Part shown: in pieces, positions 50,791 to 58,987 of the stretch
How the letters are laid out: each line of letters opens with the position of its first letter
Position numbering within the stretch: position 1 is the stretch's first letter
DNA from: Novosphingobium sp. 18050
GTDB lineage: Bacteria; Pseudomonadota; Alphaproteobacteria; Sphingomonadales; Sphingomonadaceae
Assembly (NCBI RefSeq): GCF_902706195.1
Contig: NZ_CACSJO010000005.1
Location: 152,042 to 216,041, forward strand
Reading direction: 5' to 3'
DNA: 64,000 nt
Made by a program: the position numbers and the translations under genes
Notes under the pieces: generated by a model
Databases searched by the model: none
The model's input: the letters and a program-made list of their open reading frames with translations, nothing else
Told to the model about the DNA's origin: nothing

Positions 50791-53106
50791 ATGGCATCCG
50801 CACATGTTCGCGGAGCGTGGTCCTGCACGCTCATCAAGCTCGCACTCGGCACCAGCGCACTGACCTGCATATCAGCTCCAGCCTTCGCCCAGGAGGCAGT
50901 GCCGGCAGCGGCTGCGGTCGATCCTAACGAAATCATCGTCTCGGCCCGTCGCCGCTCGGAAACGCTGCAGGAAACCCCGGTCGCCATCACCGCGATCAGC
51001 GCGGCGATGCTGGAAAACAAAGCCTCCGCCAATATCGGTGATCTTCAGGGCGCCGCGCCGGGCCTCCTCATCACCCAGCAGAATTCGGGCGCACAGGCGG
51101 CCAACATCTCGATCCGCGGCCTGACTTATGCCGACATCGAGAAGTCGCAGACCCCGACCGTGGGCGTCGTCGTCGACGGCGTGACCATCGGCACCAACAC
51201 GGGCCAGCTGCAGGATGCCTTCGACATCGCCCAGATCGAAGTGCTGCGCGGCCCACAGGGCACCCTGTTCGGCGCCAACACCATCGGCGGCGTCATCAAC
51301 ATCACTCGCACGAAGCCCACCATGGAACCGGGCGGCAAGGCCGAATTCACCTATGGCCGCTGGAACACCTGGGCCGGCAAGGCCATCGTCAACTACGGTG
51401 ACGGCGAGACCTGGGGGATCAAGGGCTGGTACTTCCACAGCGAGTCCGACGGCTATTATCACAACGCCATCCGCGACACGAGCGCAGGCGGCAGCAAGGC
51501 CGATGCCTACGGCGCCAGCCTGCTGTTCGAGCCGGCAGGGTCGGGATTCGACGCGCAGCTTTCGGTAGAGAACGTTGTCCAGAGCTTCGAACCCGTGGTA
51601 AGCAACCTCACCAACAGCACCGAACTGTTCTGCGGGCTCATCCCCGCCAACCAGTGCGGCCGCAACAACACGACCGACCTCTACACCGTCTTCACCCTGC
51701 CCGCGAAGAGCACCTACAAGGCGCCCAACGCCACCTTGCAGATGAATTACGATCTGGGCGGCATCAAGCTCAGCTCGATCACCGGCTGGCGTCACAGCAA
51801 GGAAGCGCAGACCCAGGACTTCGACGGTTCGTCGAGCGATCTCTACTACGTCGACCGCCGCCAGAAGTACACGCAGTGGAGCCAGGAATTGCGCGCCGCG
51901 GGCAACCTGTTCAGCGGGTTCGACTATGTCGTCGGCGGATATTACTTCCATTCGAAGTACAGCCTCACGCAGTGGACGCGCTTCTTTGGCTTCGACCCGT
52001 CGATCCCGCCGATGGAATTCGACCAGAACCCGCAGACCAATGTGGGCAAGACCACCAGCTACGCCTTCTTCGGCGACTTCAACTGGGCCTTCGCCGACAA
52101 GTGGCGCCTCTCGTTCGGTGGCCGCTGGAGCCATGACAACAAGAAGTTGACCAACAGCTTTGCCACCGCCGGGCTGATCGGTTCGGGCGATGCCAACTTC
52201 ACCAAGTTCACGCCCAAGGTCGGCATCGACTATCGCCCCAGCAGCGACATGATGCTCTACGCCAGCTGGTCGCGCGGCTACCGTTCCGGCGGTTTCAGCC
52301 CCCGCGCCGCCACGGCCGCCACGGCCAGCACGCCGTTCCAGCCAGAGACCGTGGACGCCTACGAAATCGGTGCCAAGTTCTCCGCCTTCGACCGCAAGCT
52401 GGAACTCAACCTTGCCGGCTACGTGTCCGACTACAAGAACATGCAGCAGAACCTGACCGTGCCGGGCGGCCCGCTGGGCAACCAGACGATCACCGGCAAC
52501 GTGCCCGGCGGCGCGATCATCAAGGGTATCGAAGCCGATGCCACGCTGCGCATCACGCCGCAGTTCCGCATCACCGCATCGTCGGCCTACATGAAGTCGC
52601 ACTTCCGCGACTTCATCACCTGCGGCGCCTATGCCGCTGGAACCGCCGCCGCGAACAGCTGCGGCACCGGGCTGGTCCCCTTCAACTATTCCGCCAACCG
52701 CCTGATCTACGCACCCAAGTTCACCGGCTCGGTCAATGCCGAATACGAAGTGCCGACCAGCTTCGGCAAGGTCGTCGCCACGGCCGGTTGGCGCCACATC
52801 AGCCCCTACGACGAGCAGATCTCGCAGAATTCACTTACCCCCACCGTCGACGGCGCGGGCGACGTGACTGCGGTGACCGTCAACGGCAACGATGCGCGCG
52901 TGCGCACCACCACGCAGGATCTCGTCGATGCCAGCCTGACCTTCAATTTCGATGTCGGCGACAAGGAGGCCTACTTCCGCGTCTTCGGCCGCAATCTCGC
53001 GAACGAAAAGACCACGACGCACGCCTTCACCGTAGCCGGACTGTTCTCGTTCGGCATGGCGCTGGAGCCGCGCACCTACGGAGCGACGGTCGGCGTGAAG
53101 TTCTAA
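50791..53106 (+). CDS. TonB-dependent outer-membrane receptor
   Basis: 771 residues from the ATG at 50791, with GGGAGG 8 nt upstream. A signal peptide ends about AFAQ (residue 35). The TonB box region and plug start NEIIVSARRRSETLQETPVAITAI, and the plug continues ISIRGL and VDGVTIGTNTGQLQDAFDIAQIEVLRGPQGTLFG. The rest is a 22-strand-type barrel ending GATVGVKF with the C-terminal Phe. Such receptors import a ligand with energy from TonB-ExbBD; in sphingomonads many carry catabolic substrates. It is followed by an SDR gene and divergent from an MDR gene. Confidence 0.95.
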   Translation: MASAHVRGAWSCTLIKLALGTSALTCISAPAFAQEAVPAAAAVDPNEIIVSARRRSETLQETPVAITAISAAMLENKASANIGDLQGAAPGLLITQQNSGAQAANISIRGLTYADIEKSQTPTVGVVVDGVTIGTNTGQLQDAFDIAQIEVLRGPQGTLFGANTIGGVINITRTKPTMEPGGKAEFTYGRWNTWAGKAIVNYGDGETWGIKGWYFHSESDGYYHNAIRDTSAGGSKADAYGASLLFEPAGSGFDAQLSVENVVQSFEPVVSNLTNSTELFCGLIPANQCGRNNTTDLYTVFTLPAKSTYKAPNATLQMNYDLGGIKLSSITGWRHSKEAQTQDFDGSSSDLYYVDRRQKYTQWSQELRAAGNLFSGFDYVVGGYYFHSKYSLTQWTRFFGFDPSIPPMEFDQNPQTNVGKTTSYAFFGDFNWAFADKWRLSFGGRWSHDNKKLTNSFATAGLIGSGDANFTKFTPKVGIDYRPSSDMMLYASWSRGYRSGGFSPRAATAATASTPFQPETVDAYEIGAKFSAFDRKLELNLAGYVSDYKNMQQNLTVPGGPLGNQTITGNVPGGAIIKGIEADATLRITPQFRITASSAYMKSHFRDFITCGAYAAGTAAANSCGTGLVPFNYSANRLIYAPKFTGSVNAEYEVPTSFGKVVATAGWRHISPYDEQISQNSLTPTVDGAGDVTAVTVNGNDARVRTTTQDLVDASLTFNFDVGDKEAYFRVFGRNLANEKTTTHAFTVAGLFSFGMALEPRTYGATVGVKF

Positions 53107-53136
53107 AACTTACCCGCCCTTCAGGGCAACCATCGG

Positions 53137-53166
53137 GGGTGTCCGGCTGTTTTCTGCCGGGCACCC
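53137..53166 (+). terminator. Hairpin between the receptor and the SDR
   Basis: GGGTGTCCGG pairs with CCGGGCACCC (one G-T pair, 10-nt loop) just upstream of the SDR start at 53193, with TTAT after it. It probably lowers read-through to the SDR. Confidence 0.5.
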
Positions 53167-53192
53167 TTATGACATTGAAAAGGAGCACGATT

Positions 53193-53957
53193 ATGGGCCG
53201 TCTCGAAGGCAAGATCACTCTGGTTACCGGCGCCGGCAACGCGCGCGGACTGGGCGCCGCCACTGCGCAGCGCTACGCAGAGGAAGGCGCTTTCGTGTAT
53301 GTGACCGACCTCGACCTTGCCGGTGCGCAGGGCGTGGCTGCCTCCATCGTCGAAGTCGGCGGCCACGCCGAAGCGCTGGCGCATGACGTCACCACCGAAG
53401 CGTCGTGGGACGAAGTCTTCGCGGCCATCCAGAAAGGCCACGGCCGCCTTGATGTGCTGGTCAACAACGCGGGCATCGCCGTCCTCAAGCCGCTGGCGGA
53501 ATTGACCGCCGCAGACTGGTCGAAGCAAAACAAGGTCTGCCTCGACAGCGTGTTCTATGGCACCCAGCGCGCCGTCGCACTGATGCGCAAGGTTGGCGAA
53601 GGCGGATCGATCGTAAACCTGTCCTCGATCGGCGGGCTCGTCGGCGTGCCGATGTGCGGTGCCTATGCTGCGGCCAAGGGCGGTGTGCGCATCTTCTCCA
53701 AGGTCGTAGCGATGGAATGTGCGGCCGAAAACATCCGCTGCAACTCGGTCCACCCCGGCATGATCGAGACCGCGATGCAGGACGTCGCCCGCCGCGACAA
53801 TCCGGAAGGATTCAAGGAAATCGTCGGCGGCATCCCGATGAAGCGCATGGGTACACCGCTCGACATCGCGAACATGAACCTGTTCCTCGCCAGCGACGAG
53901 GCAAACTACATCACCGGCGGCGAATTCACCGTCGACGGCGGCGTAACCGCAATGTGA
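53193..53957 (+). CDS. SDR-family oxidoreductase
   Basis: 254 residues from the ATG at 53193, preceded by AGGAG. The cofactor loop has an insert, VTGAGNARGLGAATAQRYAE, followed by VNNAGIAVL and SSIGGLVGVPMCGAYAAAKGG (catalytic Ser and Tyr/Lys). The C-terminal TVDGGVTAM is normal. It lies 86 nt after the TonB-dependent receptor, so it may process the imported ligand. An inverted repeat in the spacer could separate their expression. Confidence 0.9.
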   Translation: MGRLEGKITLVTGAGNARGLGAATAQRYAEEGAFVYVTDLDLAGAQGVAASIVEVGGHAEALAHDVTTEASWDEVFAAIQKGHGRLDVLVNNAGIAVLKPLAELTAADWSKQNKVCLDSVFYGTQRAVALMRKVGEGGSIVNLSSIGGLVGVPMCGAYAAAKGGVRIFSKVVAMECAAENIRCNSVHPGMIETAMQDVARRDNPEGFKEIVGGIPMKRMGTPLDIANMNLFLASDEANYITGGEFTVDGGVTAM

Positions 53958-54021
53958 TGTGCCGGATACCGGGGCGCTGCAGCTTGCGAGCGCCCCGGTA
54001 GCGGTATAGGGCGCACAGACT

Positions 54022-54363
54022 ATGGCAAAAGCGGACCGTCTCGAACGACTGGACACTCTTCGGGCAAGCCTCGAAGAAGACTACCTTGCGGCACTGATCG
54101 CAGCCCTGCGAGTGACCGCATCGGGCAAGTGGGGCCTGTTCGGCCACAATGCGGACCGCACGGCGCGCGCCGCTGCCGCGCCTACCATCGAGGCCCTCAC
54201 CGAACTCGGCGAAGAGATCGACTCCGCGCGCGAGCAGCTGTTCATGGAGCCGTTCGAACTGCACCAGCAATTCCTCGCCTCACGCGGGCCGGTGGATGCC
54301 CAGGCCGTGGGCGAGCCCAAGCAGGCCCAGGCCTGGCTGGCGAAACTGACCGCCACAGAATAG
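54022..54363 (+). CDS. Uncharacterised small helical protein
   Basis: 113 residues, Ala/Leu/Glu-rich and probably helical, with one distinctive block TASGKWGLFGHNAD in the middle and LFMEPFELHQQFLASRGP later. I do not recognise a family with known function. There is no signal peptide or membrane segment. It lies 65 nt after the SDR gene but has its own spacer with an inverted GCGCCCC/CCGGTA-like stretch, so it may be transcribed alone. Its coding bias matches its neighbours. Confidence 0.7.
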   Translation: MAKADRLERLDTLRASLEEDYLAALIAALRVTASGKWGLFGHNADRTARAAAAPTIEALTELGEEIDSAREQLFMEPFELHQQFLASRGPVDAQAVGEPKQAQAWLAKLTATE

Positions 54364-54434
54364 CGATGCGAGGGCAATTGCCCTCCCGCTTACGACCTCG
54401 CGCATCCGGAATGTCGAGGCCGGCCCACCCATAA

Positions 54435-54463
54435 TTGCATTTTGCGCAAATACCGTCTATGGT
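54435..54463 (+). promoter_or_regulatory. Candidate cold-shock gene promoter with long leader
   Basis: TTGCAT and TATGGT are separated by 17 nt. The start site would be near 54470, leaving a leader of about 125 nt before the ATG at 54595. Long structured leaders are typical of cspA-type genes and help switch translation with temperature. Confidence 0.5.
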
Positions 54464-54594
54464 AGCTGCTGCTGACGTCGCGTGCGACGGACCATCGGGC
54501 AGACATACCGCCCCCTTTGTCCCTTACGAGCCTCATGAAGCCGGAATGTGCCGCGATGGCGCATGCCGTTACGCGTCGGACAAAGGATACCGAT

Positions 54595-54801
54595 ATGACT
54601 ACCGGAACTGTGAAATTCTTCAACGCCGACAAGGGTTATGGCTTCATTGCGCCCGAAACCGGCGGCGACGATGCCTTCGTGCACATCTCGGCCGTTGAGC
54701 GCGCCGGAATGGACACCCTCAGCAAGGACCAGCGCGTTTCTTACGAACTGGAAACCGACAGGCGCGGCAAGACCTCGGCCGTCAATCTTCAGCCTGCCTG
54801 A
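54595..54801 (+). CDS. CspA-family cold-shock protein
   Basis: 68 residues, the usual length. RNP1 (KGYGFIAPE) and RNP2 (DAFVHISAV) RNA-binding motifs are complete, and the protein starts MTTGTVKFFNADKG. Cold-shock proteins bind single-stranded RNA and DNA and loosen RNA structure. The ATG at 54595 is fixed by conservation; in-frame codons to 54517 are leader. It is followed after 87 nt by a small protein on the same strand. Confidence 0.95.
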   Translation: MTTGTVKFFNADKGYGFIAPETGGDDAFVHISAVERAGMDTLSKDQRVSYELETDRRGKTSAVNLQPA

Positions 54802-54888
54802 AGACCGAGTGTTCGTGCGGGTGGCCCAGGCCATCCGCACCGCTTATCCCTGCCCCTTGGGCCGCACTGTTGAACGAGAATTTCAATC

Positions 54889-55098
54889 ATGACTGATCCC
54901 AGCTCTCGCCCGTTCCTTATCAAAAAGGACGCGGACGGCCATTTTCGCCTCACCGTCAGGACCACCCGGTATAATTCGCAGGGTTATCCGCTCGTTACGG
55001 CTACTCTTCAGGACGAGTTGTTCAAGACCGCCAATGCCGCCAGGGCATTCGCGCAGGAGAACTTCAAGGCCAAGCCCGGCGAATATTCCACCAAGTAA
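54889..55098 (+). CDS. Uncharacterised 69-residue protein next to the cold-shock gene
   Basis: 69 residues with FLIKKDADGHFRLTVRTTRYNSQGYPLVTATL, which looks like an all-beta core, then ELFKTANAARAFAQENFKAKPGEYSTK, an amphipathic helix and basic tail. No family is recognised and no signal or membrane segment is seen. The sequence is basic, so nucleic-acid binding is possible. It is next to cspA, but a separate RBS and 87-nt gap leave co-transcription unproven. The ATG at 54889 is preceded by a GAACGAGAA leader. Confidence 0.7.
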   Translation: MTDPSSRPFLIKKDADGHFRLTVRTTRYNSQGYPLVTATLQDELFKTANAARAFAQENFKAKPGEYSTK

Positions 55099-55128
55099 GC
55101 CCCCCTGCGCGGTGGCGGATGAGCGGCA

Positions 55129-56136
55129 TTACAGCCTGACCACGACCTTGCCGATGTTCTTGCCGGTCAGCATCCGCTCGTAGGCGGTCAGCACGTTTTC
55201 CAGGCCGCCGGTCTCGTCGAAACGAACCGAGAGCTTGCCGTCATCCAGCCATTCGCGAAGCTGCGGCATGAATTCGGCGCCGCGTTCGAGGAAATCGGGG
55301 ATGAAGAAACCCTCGATCCTTAGCCGCCTCATCAGGACCTGGTCGAACTGCGCAGGCCCGGCCATCGGTGCGTCGTTGTCATAACCTGCGATCATGCCGC
55401 ACACCGCGACGCGGCCGTAATGCGCCATGTTGCCCAGCACCGCGTCCAGAATCGGCCCGCCGACATTGTCGAAGAAAGCGTTGATCCCGCCCGGCACTTC
55501 GGCAAGCCGCGCGGCGACATCCTCGCTCCGGTAGTCGATCGCCATGTCGACGCCGATCTCGTCGGTCAGGAAGCGGCACTTTTCCGCACCCCCGGCTATG
55601 CCGACCACGCTGGCGCCCAAATTCTTGCCGACCTGACAGGCGATGCTGCCGGTCGCCCCGGCCGCGGCGGAGACCACCAGCCATTCGCCCGCCTTCACCG
55701 CCGCCACTTCCTTGACGCCGACGTAGGCAGTCCAGGCATTCATGCCGAGCGCGCCGAAGTGCTGGCGCGGATCGGCGACGGTATCGTCCACCACTTCCAG
55801 CCCGGTCAGCGCCGGCACCACGGTCGCCACGTTAGCCCACTGGCCGAATCCGCGCACCAGCGCGCCGACCGGATAGGCCGAGTCTGCGCTGGCAATTACG
55901 CGGCCCAGCACGAGGCCGACCATCTTGGATCCCAGCGGCAGGGGCGGCTGATAGCCATCGGTGCGCGGGCTCATCCACATGCGGGTGCCTGCGTCCATCG
56001 ACAGCCATTCCACCGCGATGCGAACCTCGCCATCGGCAAGGGCCGCACACTGCTCTTCGTGGAGGCTTAAAAACCGCGCGAAATCAGTGTTGCCCTGGGG
56101 GTGGCGATCCAATCGCCAATAACGACAAACGGTCAA
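55129..56136 (-). CDS. NADP-dependent medium-chain reductase (CurA/PTGR-like)
   Basis: 335 residues. No ATG fits: the chosen start is TTG at 56136, which has AGGAG 7 nt upstream, in frame with the conserved LTVCRYWRLDRHPQGNTDF; a start farther upstream is possible. WLSMDAGTRMWMSPR replaces the usual SLDPAQRGWM region, so this paralogue is the most diverged of three. The nucleotide loop is SAAAGATGSIACQVG, and FFDNVGGPILDAVLG follows. It is divergent from the second TonB-dependent receptor, with a 36-bp palindrome between them. Confidence 0.85.
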   Translation of the reverse strand: MTVCRYWRLDRHPQGNTDFARFLSLHEEQCAALADGEVRIAVEWLSMDAGTRMWMSPRTDGYQPPLPLGSKMVGLVLGRVIASADSAYPVGALVRGFGQWANVATVVPALTGLEVVDDTVADPRQHFGALGMNAWTAYVGVKEVAAVKAGEWLVVSAAAGATGSIACQVGKNLGASVVGIAGGAEKCRFLTDEIGVDMAIDYRSEDVAARLAEVPGGINAFFDNVGGPILDAVLGNMAHYGRVAVCGMIAGYDNDAPMAGPAQFDQVLMRRLRIEGFFIPDFLERGAEFMPQLREWLDDGKLSVRFDETGGLENVLTAYERMLTGKNIGKVVVRL

Positions 56137-56184
56137 TTCAGGTCTCCTCGCGCCGGACCCTTGCCCGCCTGCGTCCACGCGCCA

Positions 56185-56220
56185 CCTGTTCAAACTGATA
56201 GGGCTATCCGTTTGAACAGG
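56185..56220. promoter_or_regulatory. Nested 36-bp palindromic operator
   Basis: CCTGTTCAAAC and GTTTGAACAGG are perfect 11-bp arms separated by 14 nt, and the centre itself holds GATA-GGGC-TATC, a second dyad. Such a long two-level palindrome in a divergent promoter region is typical of a TetR-type or similar repressor site. No such regulator gene is in the window. The site lies 48 nt from the MDR start (56136) and 72 nt from the receptor start (56292). Confidence 0.75.
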
Positions 56221-56291
56221 ACACACCCGGCCCCGCACGGGTCTAGGCAGCGAAAAATAACGATTACAAAATTACATGGGAGGTTTCTGAA

Positions 56292-58754
56292 ATGCGATTC
56301 ACAAAATCCGTTTTGCTCGCATCAACCGTACTCGGCATCGCCGTGAGCGCAGCGCCCGCAATCGCGCAGGATGCCCAGGACGACAGCGCCCAGCAGTCGG
56401 CCCAGACCGGCGGCCTCAACGACATCATCGTCACTGCCCGCAAACGCCAGGAAACCGCGCAGGACGTGCCTGTCGCCGTCACTGCCATCTCGGCCGAGCA
56501 GATCGCCAACCGCGACGTCACCAGCGTCGAGAAGATCACCGCCATCGCCCCGCAGTTCAGCGTCGGCCGCGCCTCCAACGGCTCGGGCGCGCAGTTGACG
56601 CTTCGCGGGATCGGTTCGTCCTCGACCTCGATCGGTATCGAGCAGTCAGTCGCAGTCGTCGTCGACGGCGCCTACTACGGCCAGGGCCGCGTCATCCAGG
56701 AAGGCTTCTTCGACCTGGCCCGCGTCGAAGTGCTGAAGGGCCCGCAGGCCCTGTTCTTCGGCAAGAACGCGACCGCCGGCGTGATCTCGATCACCACCGC
56801 CGATCCCACCGACAAGCCCGAGTTCATGATAAAGGGCGGCTACGAGTTCAAGAGCCAGCAGTACCGCGTCGAAGGCTATGCCTCGATGCCGCTGACCGAC
56901 ACCCTCGGCTTCCGCCTCGCCGCGCGCTACACCAAGATGGACGGCGGCTACTATCGTAACGAAGCCGACACCATCAACTACACCGAGCTTGATTCCGCCA
57001 CCGGCAACTTCACCACTCACACCGCCGAGCCTGCCGCACACAAGGCTCCGGGCGAAGAGGAATTCCTCGCCCGCGCTACCCTGAAGTGGGAGCCGACCGA
57101 CCGCCTGACGGTGAACCTCAAGGGCACGATGGACCAGAGCACGGTCAACAACTCCTCGTGGAACTACGTGGCATTCCGCTGCGGCAATGGCGAGACTTCG
57201 CAGCTCAACGGCTATGCCTGCGACAAGCATTTCGTCACCCACCAGAACAACATGCCTGCCGACATCGCGGCAAACTATCCTTACGCCAAGAAGGACGGCT
57301 CGCTGTACAACAAGTACCGCTCGGCCGGCGGCACTCTCAACGTGACCTATGACGCCGACCTGCTGCAGGTCTCGTCCGTCACCAACTACCAGTGGAACAA
57401 CAACCGCTGGGCCTGCGCCTGCGACTTCCAGTCGGGCGGCAGCGAGAACGGCATCGGCCCAACCTGGGCGACCGAGAACTCCTCGTGGAAGGCATTCAGC
57501 CAGGAACTGCGCGCGCTGACGCAGTTCGACGGACCGTTCAACATGATGGTGGGCATGCTCTACCAGAAGACCCGCCGTGACTTCGCGCAGTTCGTGCTGA
57601 CCGGCGGCGTGTCGAACTCCGACGCTCCGGACGGCTACCAGTACGTCACCACCGCCAAGAGCAGCTTCACCAAGGGCGAGACCATGGCGGTCTTCGGCCA
57701 GCTCACCTACAAGGTCCTGTCGAACCTCGAACTGGCCGCAGGGGTGCGCTATTCGGACGAAACGAAGAACAGCTTCTTCACCCAGCCCTACAACAACCCT
57801 CTGGTTCTGGGCATCTTCCGCGACCAGAACGACCCCGATGGCCTGGGCGAAGTAACCGCGCGTCAGCACTTCCGGAACTGGTCGCCCGAAGCCACCCTGA
57901 CCTGGAAGCCGACGTCCGACCTCATGGTCTACGGCGCGTTCAAGACCGCCTACAAGTCGGGTGGTTTCTCGAACGGCGGCATCAACTCGAAGTTCTCGAC
58001 CGACCCGACCGCGGACCTCACCTTCGACCCTGAGAAGGCCCAGGGCTTCGAGCTGGGCTTCAAGTCGACGCTGCTGTCGAACCAGCTGCGCTTCAACGTG
58101 ACGGCGTTCAACTACAAGTATTCGAACCTGCAGGTCGACTTCTTCAACTCGCCGATCTTCGCGTTCCAGACGCTCACCGCCGATGCGCGCACCAAGGGCG
58201 TCGAAGTGGAATGGCAGTTCGCCCCGAACGGCATCCCCGGCTTCGACATCCACGGCTCGATCAACTACGACAAGGCGCGCTACACCGGCTTCCCGCTGGC
58301 GCCGTGCTACGCCGGCCAGACCCCGGCAGAAGGCTGCAACCTGTCCGGCAACAGCCGTCAGGACCTCACGGGCGAGCAGCTTTCGGTTGCCCCCAGGTGG
58401 ACGGGTAACCTCGGCATCAACTACGAAGTGTCGATCGGTTCGGCCAACAAGCTGGGCCTGAATATCGACTCCAAGTATTCGGCCAGCTACCTCGCCTCGG
58501 GCTTCGGCAATCCGCTGTCCCGCCAGAGCAAATACGTGACGATCGACGCGGGCCTGCGCTTCGGCGCCGAGGACGACAACTGGCAGCTTGCCCTCATCGG
58601 CAAGAACCTGACCAACCAGTTCTACGTCACCGGCGTGGTTGACGGTCCTTCGACCGGCGGCGGCACCGGCACGGCCGGCGGCATCAAGGCCGACCAGCTC
58701 GGCTTCGGCACGCTGCCCCGCACCGTCATGGTGGAAGTGACCAAGCGCTTCTAA
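56292..58754 (+). CDS. TonB-dependent outer-membrane receptor
   Basis: 820 residues from the ATG at 56292, preceded by GGGAGG. The signal peptide ends about AIAQ (residue 26). A Gln/Ala stretch leads to LNDIIVTARKRQETAQDVPVAVTA (TonB box and plug), then LRGIG and RVEVLKGPQALFFGKNATAGVI. The C-terminus ends MVEVTKRF with the barrel-closing Phe. It should import an unknown ligand. It is divergent from an MDR gene and is followed by a T-rich terminator, so it is probably monocistronic. Confidence 0.95.
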   Translation: MRFTKSVLLASTVLGIAVSAAPAIAQDAQDDSAQQSAQTGGLNDIIVTARKRQETAQDVPVAVTAISAEQIANRDVTSVEKITAIAPQFSVGRASNGSGAQLTLRGIGSSSTSIGIEQSVAVVVDGAYYGQGRVIQEGFFDLARVEVLKGPQALFFGKNATAGVISITTADPTDKPEFMIKGGYEFKSQQYRVEGYASMPLTDTLGFRLAARYTKMDGGYYRNEADTINYTELDSATGNFTTHTAEPAAHKAPGEEEFLARATLKWEPTDRLTVNLKGTMDQSTVNNSSWNYVAFRCGNGETSQLNGYACDKHFVTHQNNMPADIAANYPYAKKDGSLYNKYRSAGGTLNVTYDADLLQVSSVTNYQWNNNRWACACDFQSGGSENGIGPTWATENSSWKAFSQELRALTQFDGPFNMMVGMLYQKTRRDFAQFVLTGGVSNSDAPDGYQYVTTAKSSFTKGETMAVFGQLTYKVLSNLELAAGVRYSDETKNSFFTQPYNNPLVLGIFRDQNDPDGLGEVTARQHFRNWSPEATLTWKPTSDLMVYGAFKTAYKSGGFSNGGINSKFSTDPTADLTFDPEKAQGFELGFKSTLLSNQLRFNVTAFNYKYSNLQVDFFNSPIFAFQTLTADARTKGVEVEWQFAPNGIPGFDIHGSINYDKARYTGFPLAPCYAGQTPAEGCNLSGNSRQDLTGEQLSVAPRWTGNLGINYEVSIGSANKLGLNIDSKYSASYLASGFGNPLSRQSKYVTIDAGLRFGAEDDNWQLALIGKNLTNQFYVTGVVDGPSTGGGTGTAGGIKADQLGFGTLPRTVMVEVTKRF

Positions 58755-58784
58755 GCCAAAGGGCTACGGGCAAAAGTAAGCGAA

Positions 58785-58818
58785 AGAGGCGGGGTCCGAG
58801 GGCTCCGCCTCTTTTTTT
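58785..58818 (+). terminator. Rho-independent terminator after the second receptor
   Basis: AGAGGCGG pairs with CCGCCTCT around a 12-nt loop, followed by a seven-T run (58812-58818). It is a strong terminator. Confidence 0.88.
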
Positions 58819-58837
58819 GCATGAGCGCGCCGTCCCT

Positions 58838-58987
58838 CGCCATTGCGAGCGCAGCTATTTATTGCGCCGTTACGTAACTTTCTCATGGAGCCCGGTTGGC
58901 CCGGACGGCGCGAGCGGCTAGGCCAGAGGCCATGAACCCGGCGAGGGCCTCCATGCGTTGCCCCCTGCCGCCAGAGGACTTTGCCCG
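58838..58987. other. Spacer with a 10-bp palindrome upstream of the M13 peptidase
   Basis: No gene. It contains a degenerate copy of the CATTGCGAGCG repeat near 58839, the palindrome GTTACGTAAC at 58869-58878 (a possible operator) and GC-rich inverted stretches toward the start at 58988. Confidence 0.4.

Noticed and set aside
50872..52797. 641-codon open frame on the minus strand across the first receptor
   Set aside because: A shadow of the GC-rich receptor gene; no ribosome site, no protein motifs and codon use unlike real genes. Many other long antisense frames were left out for the same reason.
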